DNA of 39,845 nucleotides from JBQTHP01 sp052389755. Its GTDB lineage: Bacteria > Pseudomonadota > Gammaproteobacteria > Steroidobacterales > Steroidobacteraceae. The notes under the pieces are model-generated. The model did no database searches and was not told where the DNA came from. It was given only the letters and a program-made list of their open reading frames with translations. The stretch spans positions 1 through 39,845 of the forward strand of contig JBQTHP010000076.1 of assembly GCA_052389755.1 (NCBI GenBank), given 5' to 3'. The position numbers and the translations under genes were made by a program. This document shows positions 15,689 to 23,702 of the stretch, one piece after another. How positions within the stretch are numbered: the stretch's first letter is position 1; every line of letters begins with the position of its first letter.

Positions 15689-17109
15689 ACACGAAGCTCC
15701 TCATCGACGGCAAACTGGTTGCCGGCAAGGGTGATGTCGAGAAGGTGCTCGATCCGGCCTCGGGAAAAACGATCGCCGAAGTCCCCGAGGCATCCGAGGA
15801 ACAGATCGTCGCGGCGGTAAAGGCTGCAGAGCAGGCGCTGCCGGCGTGGTCGGCCACTGTGCCGAAGGATCGCGCGGCGCTGCTCCTGAAGCTCGCCGAT
15901 CGCATCGAAGCCGACGCAGGGGAGTTCGCGCGACTCGAATCGGACAACTGCGGCAAGCCGCTCGCCGCGGCGCTGAACGACGAGATCCCGGCCATCGCCG
16001 ATGTGTTCCGCTTCTTCGCGGGCGCCGCGCGGACGCAGCACGGCGCGATCGCAGGCGAGTATCTCCCGGGCTTCACCAGCATGATCCGCCGCGACCCGGT
16101 CGGTGTGGTAGCTTCGATCGCGCCCTGGAACTACCCGCTCATGATGGCGGCGTGGAAGCTCTCGCCGGCGCTCGCGGGCGGCAACACCGTGGTGCTGAAG
16201 CCTTCCGAGCAGACCCCGCTCACGGCGCTGAAGCTCGCGGAGATCTGCGCCGAGCTCTGTCCGCCCGGTGTCGTCAACATCCTGCCCGGCCGCGGCGCGT
16301 CAGTCGGCGCGTCGCTGATCTCGCAGCCACAGGTCGCGATGATCTCGCTCACGGGCGATGCGGCTACGGGTGAGAAAATGCTGCAGGCCGCATCGAGGGG
16401 CATCAAGCGCACGCATCTCGAGCTCGGGGGCAAGGCGCCGGTCATCGTCTTCGACGATGCGGATCTCGAAGCCGTCGTAGGCGGCGTGCGCACCTTCGGT
16501 TTCTACAACGCCGGACAGGATTGCACGGCCGCGTGCCGCATCTACGCGGGCTCGAAGATCTACGATCGTCTCGTTGCCGATCTCACCAGCGCCGCCTCCA
16601 CTATCAAGGTCGGCGCGCAGCGGGAAGAGGGCGTCGAGATGGGCCCGCTCATCAGCTCCCGCCAGCGCACTCGCGTCGAGGGTTTCGTGTCGCGCGCCTC
16701 CGCGCAGAAACACATCGAGATCACGACGGGTGGCAAGGTCCGCTCGGGCGAGGGCTTCTTCTACGAACCCACCGTCGTTGCCGGCGCCAAGCAGTCGGAT
16801 GAGATCGTGCAGCGCGAGGTGTTCGGTCCTGTGGTTTCCGTCACGCGCTTCAAGGATGCGGACGAGGCGATCGCCTGGGCGAACGACTCTCGGTACGGGC
16901 TCGCCTCGTCGGTGTGGACGCAGGACGTCGGCAAGGCGATGAAGGTCGCATCACGCCTGCAGTACGGCTGCACCTGGATCAACACGCACTTCGTGCTGGT
17001 CTCGGAGATGCCGCACGGCGGCATGAAGCGCTCGGGCTACGGGAAAGATCTCTCGGTCTATGCCCTCGAGGACTACACCGTCGTGCGCCACGTCATGGTG
17101 AGGCTCTGA
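15685..17109 (+). CDS. aldehyde dehydrogenase, probably gamma-aminobutyraldehyde dehydrogenase
   Basis: A 474-residue NAD(P)-dependent aldehyde dehydrogenase. It has the cofactor-binding IAPWNYPLMMAAWK (about 145-158), the catalytic Glu246 in LELGGKAP, the catalytic Cys280 in NAGQDCTAACR, and the C-terminal EMPHGGMKRSGYGKD. The protein resembles the PatD/YdcW/betaine-aldehyde group. Its position at the end of a polyamine uptake operon, coupled by ATGA overlap, suggests oxidation of 4-aminobutanal from putrescine to GABA. No putrescine transaminase gene lies in the window, so the aldehyde source must be encoded elsewhere. Betaine aldehyde is a less favoured alternative. Confidence 0.85.
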   Translation: MNTKLLIDGKLVAGKGDVEKVLDPASGKTIAEVPEASEEQIVAAVKAAEQALPAWSATVPKDRAALLLKLADRIEADAGEFARLESDNCGKPLAAALNDEIPAIADVFRFFAGAARTQHGAIAGEYLPGFTSMIRRDPVGVVASIAPWNYPLMMAAWKLSPALAGGNTVVLKPSEQTPLTALKLAEICAELCPPGVVNILPGRGASVGASLISQPQVAMISLTGDAATGEKMLQAASRGIKRTHLELGGKAPVIVFDDADLEAVVGGVRTFGFYNAGQDCTAACRIYAGSKIYDRLVADLTSAASTIKVGAQREEGVEMGPLISSRQRTRVEGFVSRASAQKHIEITTGGKVRSGEGFFYEPTVVAGAKQSDEIVQREVFGPVVSVTRFKDADEAIAWANDSRYGLASSVWTQDVGKAMKVASRLQYGCTWINTHFVLVSEMPHGGMKRSGYGKDLSVYALEDYTVVRHVMVRL

Positions 17110-17122
17110 AGGTCGGTACCGC

Positions 17123-17533
17123 TCAGGCCGCGATATCCCGCAGATAGCTCAGGCTGATGGTGTAGTCGAGCTTGAGCCCACACTGATGGCCGGTGAGCCG
17201 GTCACGGGCGCGCACGCCCTGACAGGTGAGGCCGTGACTCGCCTGGCGGCCGGCCTTCGATGCGATTTCCGCGACCGGCGCGCCGAGGTCGAACTGACCG
17301 TCGCAGTCCGAGAACGGACACGGGAACCGGAAGAAAGCCGGCGCGGGCGGATGGAGAATGTGCGATTGCGCCGCCGGCGGCAGCGCCGATCCATCGCGGA
17401 AGTTGAGCTGCAGGCGCAAACGCGCGAGCTGCGGATAGGCGACCCGCAGGGGCTGCGCGGCGGAGCGTTCGCGACGTAGACGCTCGCGACGATCGCGCCG
17501 GATGGCTTCAGGATTTGTTGGTGCTTGCTTCAT
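17123..17533 (-). CDS. conserved hypothetical protein with cysteine motifs
   Basis: A 136-residue protein with a very basic start (RRDRRERLRRERS). The region after it has paired cysteines: FPCPFSDCDGQFDLG, then LTCQGVRARDR and HQCGLKLDYTISLSY. The Cys spacing suggests a small zinc-ribbon-like fold, but I know no function. The ATG at 17533 has a GGAGTGG Shine-Dalgarno. The frame is open upstream, but that part overlaps the small 48-codon gene and the RRM gene in other frames. It overlaps the 3' end of the small gene by 26 bp, so the two are probably co-translated. Confidence 0.75.
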   Translation of the reverse strand: MKQAPTNPEAIRRDRRERLRRERSAAQPLRVAYPQLARLRLQLNFRDGSALPPAAQSHILHPPAPAFFRFPCPFSDCDGQFDLGAPVAEIASKAGRQASHGLTCQGVRARDRLTGHQCGLKLDYTISLSYLRDIAA

Positions 17534-17654
17534 CGACCACTCCGGCCGGTTCGGTGCTCGACCGATTGGAGCGACGCTGCTGCTTTTCCTGCTGGCGCGT
17601 CTTGCGCGCCAGCTCCCGCTGCCGTTTCGCCTGACGAAAATTCTGTTTGGCCAA
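17508..17654 (-). CDS. small basic conserved protein (48 aa)
   Basis: TTG-started frame, 49 codons with stop, translating as AKQNFRQAKRQRELARKTRQ followed by QEKQQRRSNRSS and a polar tail ending in ASTNKS. GGAG lies 7 nt upstream of the TTG. The Lys/Arg/Gln-rich helical character resembles small conserved proteins I have seen beside RNA-binding protein genes in gammaproteobacteria; the function is unknown. It starts just past the terminator-like hairpin of the RRM gene and overlaps the next gene's start. It is too short for ordinary gene finders and could be missed. Confidence 0.6.
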   Translation of the reverse strand: MAKQNFRQAKRQRELARKTRQQEKQQRRSNRSSTEPAGVVDEASTNKS

Positions 17655-17663
17655 AGAAATCTC

Positions 17664-17706
17664 CGGAAAACGAAGCTCCCGGCACGCAAGAACGCGTACC
17701 GGGAGC
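17664..17706 (-). terminator. rho-independent terminator of the RRM gene
   Basis: On the minus strand GCTCCCGGTACG pairs with CGTGCCGGGAGC (12 bp with one G-U) around an 8-nt loop. The stretch TTCGTTTT follows. It lies about 12 bp downstream of the RRM protein stop. The Shine-Dalgarno of the 48-aa gene begins within the tail, so read-through may feed that gene. Confidence 0.75.
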
Positions 17707-17717
17707 GTGATCGTCGA

Positions 17718-17990
17718 TCAGTAGCGTCGCGGCGGACGCGAGCCGCCGTTCTTCGCCTGAGCCTCGTTGACTTTGAGGGTGCGGCCCTCGAAATCCTTGC
17801 CGTTGAGCGCCTGCATGGCACGCGAGGCATCGGCATTCGCCATTTCGATGAAGCCGAAACCGCGCGGGCGACCGGTGTCGCGATCGCTGATCAGGGCGAT
17901 CGTTTCGACGGTGCCGTGCTGTGCAAAGAGGGCGCGCAACGAATCCTCGGTTGCGCTGAAGGGCAGATTGCCCACGAACAATTTGGTCAC
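17718..17990 (-). CDS. RRM-domain RNA-binding protein
   Basis: A 90-residue protein consisting of one RNA recognition motif plus a short Gly/Arg tail (GGSRPPRRY). RNP2 is KLFVGNLPF (about residues 3-11) and RNP1 is RGFGFIEM (about 43-50), both intact. Bacterial proteins of this type bind single-stranded RNA and are often cold-induced, but nothing here proves the regulation. The start is a GTG at 17990; a stop codon lies shortly upstream, which fixes the N-terminus at or near this position. The Shine-Dalgarno is poor. Confidence 0.92.
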   Translation of the reverse strand: MTKLFVGNLPFSATEDSLRALFAQHGTVETIALISDRDTGRPRGFGFIEMANADASRAMQALNGKDFEGRTLKVNEAQAKNGGSRPPRRY

Positions 17991-18220
17991 TATGTATTAC
18001 TCACATGCTGATAGAGATGAACGGCAGGAACATCCTGCCTCCGGGTTCGGCGACGCTTCTGAAGTGGCGGACGATGACCGCGAAAGGCGCCGGGATGGCG
18101 CTGGCAGGTCAAGGGACGGACATAGAGAAAAAGTCACGAGCCGAGCCCTACAGTACAGGAAATCCCGGGCCTTGGCGACTTACGCCTGCTGACCCGGTCC
18201 CCTGGCCGTCTCGGTTCGGC
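17991..18220. other. intergenic region with a small hairpin in the RRM gene leader
   Basis: No convincing gene. GGCAGGA-ACA-TCCTGCC (18023-18039) is a perfect 7-bp hairpin about 33 bp upstream of the RRM gene start. It could be a leader structure that affects its translation. Plus-strand frames through this region run antisense into the lipoprotein gene and are not supported. Confidence 0.4.
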
Positions 18221-18622
18221 TCAGCGGTCCTGTTTGAGCGCGAGTCTCAGCTGGCGGTAATCCACCGGTCGGATTTCGGTGATCATGCAGCGGTCATCGC
18301 CGACTCGCACGGCGTCGAACCGCCTGCTGACCGTGTGGCCGCTGGACGTGATAGCGATGTGGTTCGCGTACTGCAGATCCCGGCACGGGCCGGCGACCGT
18401 CAGCAGATAGGCGTCGTTCGGTCCGGTCCGGATGAAGACTTTGTCGCGATCGAGCGGGCGCCAGCTATCGAAGCGGCCAAGGTACGTGAAGCTCTCGATC
18501 GGTGCCCCGGCATGGTCCATGTACGGGGCGAGCGACTCGTCGTCTGTCTGGCGCTGGTCCAAAGCTGCGCACGCGCCGAGAAGCGCCAGAGGAACGAGCA
18601 CGAAAAGCATTCGGGGTTTCAT
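18221..18622 (-). CDS. DUF6491-like lipoprotein
   Basis: A 133-residue exported protein. The N-terminus MKPRMLFVLVPLALLGACAAL is a lipoprotein signal with lipobox LGAC and Cys18. The mature part has two cysteines (PCRDL and RCMITEIRP) that could form a disulfide. The segments FIRTGPNDAYLLTV, SSGHTVSRRFDAV and the closing EIRPVDYRQLR match my recollection of the DUF6491 family. Function unknown. The Shine-Dalgarno is weak. It is transcribed away from the amidase gene. Confidence 0.75.
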   Translation of the reverse strand: MKPRMLFVLVPLALLGACAALDQRQTDDESLAPYMDHAGAPIESFTYLGRFDSWRPLDRDKVFIRTGPNDAYLLTVAGPCRDLQYANHIAITSSGHTVSRRFDAVRVGDDRCMITEIRPVDYRQLRLALKQDR

Positions 18623-18738
18623 GGCGGATGCCCAATCACATTGATCGTTCTACCGCGTCATTGGTTCCAATTGAGCCCCGGATTCGGCGCGAGTAGCATC
18701 ACGGCCCCGCAGCGAGCCAGCACTCACGGGAGGACATC

Positions 18739-20508
18739 ATGACGCCCCAGCTCACTCGTCGTATCCTCGTAGCAGCTTTGCTGCTGTCGCCCATGGCGGC
18801 GACCGCCGATCACTCCGATTCCGCTCCATCGCGCCACAACGAAGCGACGGTCGCGGAGTTGCAGGCGAAGATGGCCTCCGGCCGGCTTACCTCGGAGCAG
18901 CTGACACGGGAGTACATCGGTCGCATTCTCGCGCTCGACCAGGGCCGCCCCGGCGTCAACTCGGTCATGGAGCTGAACCGCGACGCCCTCGCCATGGCGC
19001 GGCACGCAGACAAGTTGCGCAGGCGTGGCCAGGTGCTCGGGCCTCTGCACGGTATTCCGGTCCTGCTCAAGGGCAACATCGACACCGGCGACAGGATGCA
19101 GACTGATGCGGGTTCTTTGGCGCTCAGCGGAGATCCCGCTGTCCGCGATTCCACAGTGGCCGCCAGGCTGCGCGCGGGCGGCGCGGTGATCCTCGGCAAG
19201 ACCAATCTTTCGGAGTGGGCGAACTTTCGAGGGTTCTCCTCGACCAGCGGGTGGTCGGCCGTCGGCGGGCAAACGAACAATCCATACGGCATCAATCGCA
19301 ATCCTTGTGGTTCGAGCTCGGGCGCGGGTGCGGCAGCGTCGGCCAACTTCGCCGCGATCTCCATCGGGACGGAGACCGACGGCAGCATCGTCTGTCCCGG
19401 AAATGCAAACGGCGTCGTCGGGTTGAAGCCGACCGTCGGCCTCACCAGCCGTGCGGGCGTGGTGCCGATTTCGCATACGCAGGACACGATTGGACCTCTC
19501 ACTCGCACCGTAGCGGATGCAGCGGTGACTCTCGGGGTGATCCAGAGTCGAGGTTCCGATGGCCGCGATGCCGCGACGGGCACGGTTCCGCTCGGCTGGC
19601 AGGGCCGGGCCCGGCCGACCAACATTCCGACCGACTACACACAGTTCCTCGACCGAAACGGCCTGAGGGGCGCGCGCATCGGCGTGACGCGACAGGGCGT
19701 GGATCTGGCGCCGCCGGAGGTGATCGCCGTATTCGACGCCGCGCTGGAAGCCATCGAAGGGGCGGGCGCCACGGTCATAGATCTCGACGGCGCGGGTTTC
19801 ACCTTCCCGTCGCCCGACGGCGAATTCCTGGTGCTCTTGTTCGATTTCAGGATCGACCTGAAGGACTACTTCGCCACGCGTACGGGCGTGCCGATGGCGG
19901 GAAAGACGCTCGCCGATGCGATCGCCTTCAATATCGACAACGCTGACGCCGAGATGCCGTTCTTCGGGCAGGAGCTCTTCGAGTTTGCCGAAGCGCTCGC
20001 ACCCGGCCCGAATGACCCCCAGCCGCTCTTCGGCGGAATGACCTACAACCAGGCGCTCGAAATCGACCGGCTCGCCGGTGTCAACGGCATCGACAAGGCG
20101 CTGACCGACTTCAATCTCGACGCAGTGGTCGCGCCCACCGACAACCCGCCCTGGGCGACCGATCTTCTTTACGGCGACCACTTCATCTTCGGCAGCTCGA
20201 GCCTCGCGGCGGGGGCGGGCTATCCGATCGTGCAGGTACCGGCAGGAATGGTGTTCGGCCTGCCGTTCGGGATCAGCTTCTTCGGCACGGCGTTCAGCGA
20301 GCCCAAGCTCATCAAGCTTGCTTCCGGCTTCGAAGCTGCGACCCAGGTACGCGCGAACGATCTGCCGACCTTCGCGCCGATGATGCCCGATGACCACACC
20401 GCCGGCTCGACGTTGAAGCGGCCCCGCGGTGGCCACAAGCGCGACGACGGCCACGACCGTGGCGAGAGCGATGTGCGCGAAGGAAAGAAGCGGCCTCGCC
20501 ACCTGTAG
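18739..20508 (+). CDS. exported amidase (amidase signature family)
   Basis: A 589-residue serine amidohydrolase. An N-terminal signal peptide (RRILVAALLLSPMAATADH) suggests periplasmic location. The Ser-cisSer-Lys triad is recognisable: Lys111 in VLLKGNIDT, the cis-Ser in NPCGSSSGAGAA (about 192-194) and the nucleophile Ser216 in TETDGSIVCP. Length and the extra C-terminal domain match secreted amidases of the AtzF/GatA-like superfamily; the substrate is unknown. GGGAGGA precedes the ATG at good spacing. The last 30 or so residues are rich in Lys, Arg, Asp and His and look like a variable tail. Confidence 0.9.
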   Translation: MTPQLTRRILVAALLLSPMAATADHSDSAPSRHNEATVAELQAKMASGRLTSEQLTREYIGRILALDQGRPGVNSVMELNRDALAMARHADKLRRRGQVLGPLHGIPVLLKGNIDTGDRMQTDAGSLALSGDPAVRDSTVAARLRAGGAVILGKTNLSEWANFRGFSSTSGWSAVGGQTNNPYGINRNPCGSSSGAGAAASANFAAISIGTETDGSIVCPGNANGVVGLKPTVGLTSRAGVVPISHTQDTIGPLTRTVADAAVTLGVIQSRGSDGRDAATGTVPLGWQGRARPTNIPTDYTQFLDRNGLRGARIGVTRQGVDLAPPEVIAVFDAALEAIEGAGATVIDLDGAGFTFPSPDGEFLVLLFDFRIDLKDYFATRTGVPMAGKTLADAIAFNIDNADAEMPFFGQELFEFAEALAPGPNDPQPLFGGMTYNQALEIDRLAGVNGIDKALTDFNLDAVVAPTDNPPWATDLLYGDHFIFGSSSLAAGAGYPIVQVPAGMVFGLPFGISFFGTAFSEPKLIKLASGFEAATQVRANDLPTFAPMMPDDHTAGSTLKRPRGGHKRDDGHDRGESDVREGKKRPRHL

Positions 20509-20531
20509 GGATATCACTGGGCAGGGAGAGA

Positions 20532-20575
20532 GCGGCAGTCGTCGACGGGTTCAAGACACTCGCGACGACTGCCGC
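20532..20575. terminator. 13-bp perfect inverted repeat between convergent genes
   Basis: GCGGCAGTCGTCG (20532-20544) pairs perfectly with 20563-20575 around an 18-nt loop. It lies between the amidase stop (20508) and the alkyltransferase-like stop (20586). No T-run is present, so it is a bidirectional 3' stem-loop candidate rather than a classical terminator. Confidence 0.5.
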
Positions 20576-20585
20576 CAGCAGCCAA

Positions 20586-20951
20586 CTAGACCTTCCACAG
20601 CAACTCGTCGAGATTCGGTCTGCGCGCGATCGCGCGACCCCGCTCGATCCGAACACCCTCGCGCCGCAAACGGCGAATCTGCTCGGCATGGAGCCGCGAA
20701 CCCTTGGGAAACGCGATGCGCCCATGGGCGGCCGTGACCCGAAACCACGGAAGCGCCAGGTCCGCGGGCCCCTTGCGGAGTGCGTATCCGACCAAGCGGG
20801 CACGGCCCGGCAAGCCGGCGCGTTGCGCGATCTCGCCATATGACACGGTGGTTCCGCGCGGAATGGCTCGAACGGCGCGCCAGATCGAGCGGACGGAAGC
20901 GGAGACATCCGGAGAGGTGGCTGCCCGGGCTGGGATCGAACCAGCGACCAT
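20586..20951 (-). CDS. alkyltransferase-like protein (MGMT DNA-binding domain family)
   Basis: The conserved part begins at VSASVRSIWRAVRAIPRGTT and continues with SYGEIAQRAG, RLVGYALRKGP and LPWFRVTAAHGRIAFP. This is the C-terminal O6-alkylguanine transferase fold, but the active-site Cys of PCHR is replaced by Trp (PWFR). Such proteins (Atl/YbaZ type) bind alkylated guanine without repairing it and flag it to nucleotide excision repair. The uvrB gene lies 4 kb away. Oddly, no ATG, GTG or TTG occurs in frame between the tRNA-Asn 3' end and the conserved domain. The first in-frame ATG (20949-20951) is inside the tRNA. The real start is therefore unknown. Confidence 0.75.
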   Translation of the reverse strand: MVAGSIPARAATSPDVSASVRSIWRAVRAIPRGTTVSYGEIAQRAGLPGRARLVGYALRKGPADLALPWFRVTAAHGRIAFPKGSRLHAEQIRRLRREGVRIERGRAIARRPNLDELLWKV

Positions 20952-20992
20952 TCGATTAACAGTCGAACGCTCTACCGCTGAGCTACCGGGCA
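20918..20992 (-). tRNA. tRNA-Asn (GTT)
   Basis: A 75-nt cloverleaf on the minus strand. The acceptor TGCCCGG pairs with CCGGGCA, followed by a G discriminator and an encoded CCA. The D-arm is GCTCAGCGGTAGAGC, and the anticodon arm is TCGAC-TGTTAAT-CGAA-like with anticodon GTT. The T-arm contains GGTTCGATCCC. The 5' part of the downstream alkyltransferase-like frame overlaps it. Confidence 0.95.
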
Positions 20993-21021
20993 ACGCTGGG
21001 AGGGCTTTTCGAAGGCGGCGC

Positions 21022-21051
21022 ATTGTCGATAAAACGCCTCGGGCCCGTCAA
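21022..21051 (-). promoter_or_regulatory. sigma-70 promoter of tRNA-Asn
   Basis: On the minus strand TTGACG (21046-21051) is followed after 18 bp by GACAAT (21022-21027). A start near 21015 would lie about 23 nt before the tRNA 5' end. The -35 matches 5 of 6 consensus bases and the -10 matches 4 of 6. Confidence 0.6.
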
Positions 21052-21090
21052 GGAACGGCGTGCGCGGCCTCGTCCGGGCTGAAGCCCGCG

Positions 21091-23319
21091 CTACGGTCGC
21101 CCGAAGAACAGGTAAAACGCGCGGTCCCCGCCCTCCGACATTCCTCCTCCGAGGTAGAGCGGGCCGAGCGGCGTCTCTGCCGCAACGAAGAGCGACGATG
21201 CGAGCCGCAGGTTCTCGTCGGCGGTGCTCGTGCTGTTCAAGAGCTCCTGGATGCGGCCGGCTTCGAGCGACCCCCCGGCAAACAGGCGGCGCGCGAAGCG
21301 CTGCAGGCCTCCGAACTGATAGCGATACACGAGGCGACCGAAGAGCACGTCGCGGCCGAGAAGCTGTCGCTCCTGGGCGCCGGACAGATTGTGGAAGCCG
21401 CCGAGGTCGAACGCATCGACGATCGACACGCCATCGCCCGTCGATTCGCCGAAGCGCGCCGCGAGGACCACGCCGTGGCGACCGATACCGAACGCACCCT
21501 GGCCGTCGAGCTCATAGCGCATGAACGCGAGCTCGCCCCCGAGCGCTTCACTGGCGTTGCGCACGTCGGCGGAGAAATAGTAGCCGCGGCGCGGAAAGTC
21601 CCAGTTGTCGAGGCGGTCGGCAACGAAGAGGGCGCGGACCGCGCCGATGTCCTCCTCGGAGTTGGGCACGGCGGCGAGGCCGCTGGTCAGGCGCGAGGAC
21701 ACGCGGGCGATCTCATAGCCGATGCGCGCCTCGCCGAGCGTGCCGATGTAGCGGCCGAAATCGAAGCCCGCGCGCATCCCGCGGTTGCGATAGCGGGCGA
21801 CGGATCGGTCGTCGATGAAGAACTCGTCGAGCCGCTGGCCGAAATCAATCGCACCTGCCACGAAGAACTTGCGCCGCAGATCGAGCGGCTGGAGCAGCTC
21901 GGTGCGAAGGGCGCTGATATCGCCGAGCGACGCGGTCGTGCGCCACTCGAGCGCGGTGCGGTTGAGCCACGTTCCGCGCAGACCCGCGAGAACGTTGAAG
22001 GCGCTTTCGCCTTCGCCGTCCGTCGACAGCGTAAGCCCGAAGCGCGCGTAGTTCGGCCCCCAGCTCTTCTCGCGAGGCTTGACGATGACGTCGGCGGCCG
22101 AGCCGGCGCCGTCGATGTGCACGCTCACGAGCTCGAAGTCCTCGGTGCGGTACAGGGCGCGAACTCCGCGGCGCAACGACTCCTCGGACCGATCGTCCCC
22201 CGTCGCAGAGCTGAAGATCGCCTGCGCGGATTCGGGCGCGACGCGACGAAGCCCGGCGGTCGCGACCTTCACGCTCGCAGCACTTTCGATTCGCGCGACA
22301 TTGCGCCGGCCATGGAGCCACGCCACGTACAACGGATCCGGCACAGTGTACGGCGCGAGCCGATCCGCGGCTTCCCGCGCGGCTCTCTCGCCGATCTCGA
22401 TCGTCTTCGAAGAATGCTCGAAATCCGCGGAGCTGAAGCCTCCGAGATCCGGCTCGATGAGAACGTCGTGCTCGTCATCGATCTCTTCGCGCGAGACGTT
22501 CACGTTCTGCTCCGTGAGGATGTTGAGCATCTGCTCGGTCATGCCGAAGAGGGAACCGAGCTGCTCGCGCCTGAGAAGCGGTGTGCCGAGATTGATGGCG
22601 ATCACGCGCTCGGCACCGAGCTGATCGCGTGCGACGTCGATCCCGAGATTGCGAACCAGACCACCGTCCGCAAGCAGGCGGCCGTCGATCTCCTGCGGCG
22701 CGAATACGCCGGGCACGGACATGCTCGCGCGCATCGACGCCGTCACGCTGCCGCGCTCGAGGACGACCATTCGCCCCGTCTCGATGTCGGTTGCGATGGC
22801 GCGGAACGGAATCGGCAGCTCATCGAAGCTCTCGACCGGCGCCTGCGGACCTGCGAGCGCGTGGAGCACGGGTTCGAGCTGCTGTCCTACGAGCACACCG
22901 ACGGGCACCGCCACCTCGCGATCGCGAATCCCGAGCTCGGCGCGCGTGATGTGCAGCCGCTCGAGCTCCTTCGCGCGGGCCGATCGGTCCGGGCGCGGCA
23001 GATCGTCATCCAGCACCTGGTCCCAGTCGACCGAGCGCACCAGTTTCTCGATCTCCGCGGCCGACCTGCCCGATGCCCACGCACCTCCGATGATCGCGCC
23101 CATGCTGGTGCCGACGAGACAGTCGATCGGTACGCGAAGCTCTTCGAGTACTTTCAGTACTCCGATGTGTGCAACGCCGCGCGCCCCGCCGCCCGAGAGC
23201 ACGAGACACGTGCGTGGTCGGTCGAGCGACGGCGCATCTGCAGTGCTTTGGGCTCGCACTTGAGGTCCCGCGAGCAGCGCTCCCGCAAGCGCGAAGGTGC
23301 CGAAACATCGGTGCATCAT
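21091..23319 (-). CDS. patatin-like phospholipase with outer-membrane beta-barrel (PlpD type)
   Basis: A 742-residue protein that fits type Vd autotransporters. It has a signal peptide (FALAGALLAGPQVRAQS) and a patatin lipase domain (about 36-330) with oxyanion loop SGGGARG, nucleophile elbow GTSMG with Ser72, and catalytic Asp218 in ADGGLVRN. A POTRA-like stretch and a C-terminal barrel of alternating residues follow, with the surface-antigen segment FSADVRNASEALGGELAF. The lipase would be exported and anchored in the outer membrane. The ATG at 23319 overlaps the upstream DUF2784 stop (ATGA); the longer frame upstream is shadow. Phospholipase A activity is the family expectation. Confidence 0.9.
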   Translation of the reverse strand: MMHRCFGTFALAGALLAGPQVRAQSTADAPSLDRPRTCLVLSGGGARGVAHIGVLKVLEELRVPIDCLVGTSMGAIIGGAWASGRSAAEIEKLVRSVDWDQVLDDDLPRPDRSARAKELERLHITRAELGIRDREVAVPVGVLVGQQLEPVLHALAGPQAPVESFDELPIPFRAIATDIETGRMVVLERGSVTASMRASMSVPGVFAPQEIDGRLLADGGLVRNLGIDVARDQLGAERVIAINLGTPLLRREQLGSLFGMTEQMLNILTEQNVNVSREEIDDEHDVLIEPDLGGFSSADFEHSSKTIEIGERAAREAADRLAPYTVPDPLYVAWLHGRRNVARIESAASVKVATAGLRRVAPESAQAIFSSATGDDRSEESLRRGVRALYRTEDFELVSVHIDGAGSAADVIVKPREKSWGPNYARFGLTLSTDGEGESAFNVLAGLRGTWLNRTALEWRTTASLGDISALRTELLQPLDLRRKFFVAGAIDFGQRLDEFFIDDRSVARYRNRGMRAGFDFGRYIGTLGEARIGYEIARVSSRLTSGLAAVPNSEEDIGAVRALFVADRLDNWDFPRRGYYFSADVRNASEALGGELAFMRYELDGQGAFGIGRHGVVLAARFGESTGDGVSIVDAFDLGGFHNLSGAQERQLLGRDVLFGRLVYRYQFGGLQRFARRLFAGGSLEAGRIQELLNSTSTADENLRLASSLFVAAETPLGPLYLGGGMSEGGDRAFYLFFGRP

Positions 23320-23681
23320 GGTGTTCCCCGAAGACGCGTTCGGATGGCGGGCCAGTAGGCGACGACGTTCATCGCGACCATCACCGCGGCGAGCAGCCAT
23401 TGCGTCTCGCGTGTCAGCCCGACGGGGTAGAGCACCGGCAGGATGTAGTGCTCGATGAACCCTTCCGAATAGCCGGTCTCGCCCGCCAACTCACGCAATC
23501 TGTTCTCGAGCGGCGTGAGCGGGCACAGGCTCCCCGTCACGCCGATCCATGTCGCCCAGACGAGCGCCGGGATGTGCAGATACACGACCCATCGCCAGCG
23601 GCGCACGAGAAATCCGCCGACAGTCGCGAAAGCGATGAAGGCGAGGTGGAGGACGACGATCGCGTCCGCCAGGAAGCTCAC
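23316..23681 (-). CDS. DUF2784 membrane protein
   Basis: A 121-residue protein with about three or four helices (ADAIVVLHLAFIAFATVGGFLV, WVVYLHIPALVWATWIGVTG and QWLLAAVMVAMNVVAYWPA). It has the family signature GSLCPLTPLENRLRELAG and then GFIEHYILPVLYP. Function unknown. The start is a GTG at 23681 with a weak Shine-Dalgarno. Its stop overlaps the patatin gene start by 4 bp, so the two are probably translated together. It follows the aminotransferase gene on the same strand by about 20 bp. Confidence 0.85.
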   Translation of the reverse strand: MSFLADAIVVLHLAFIAFATVGGFLVRRWRWVVYLHIPALVWATWIGVTGSLCPLTPLENRLRELAGETGYSEGFIEHYILPVLYPVGLTRETQWLLAAVMVAMNVVAYWPAIRTRLRGTP

Positions 23682-23702
23682 AGCTCGCGGCGCGGAGCGC
23701 CG

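Noticed and set aside
18005..18742. A 245-codon plus-strand frame before the amidase gene
   Set aside because: It is antisense to the DUF6491-like lipoprotein, which has a convincing signal and lipobox. The plus-strand translation has no motif.
18724..20517. A 597-codon minus-strand frame opposite the amidase gene
   Set aside because: It is an antisense shadow of a GC-rich gene. The plus strand has a signal peptide, a complete catalytic triad and a strong Shine-Dalgarno.
20704..23358. An 884-codon plus-strand open frame opposite the patatin gene
   Set aside because: Its translation is Arg/Ala/Glu-rich with no family-like motifs, and it runs across tRNA-Asn. The minus-strand frame encodes a complete patatin/barrel protein.
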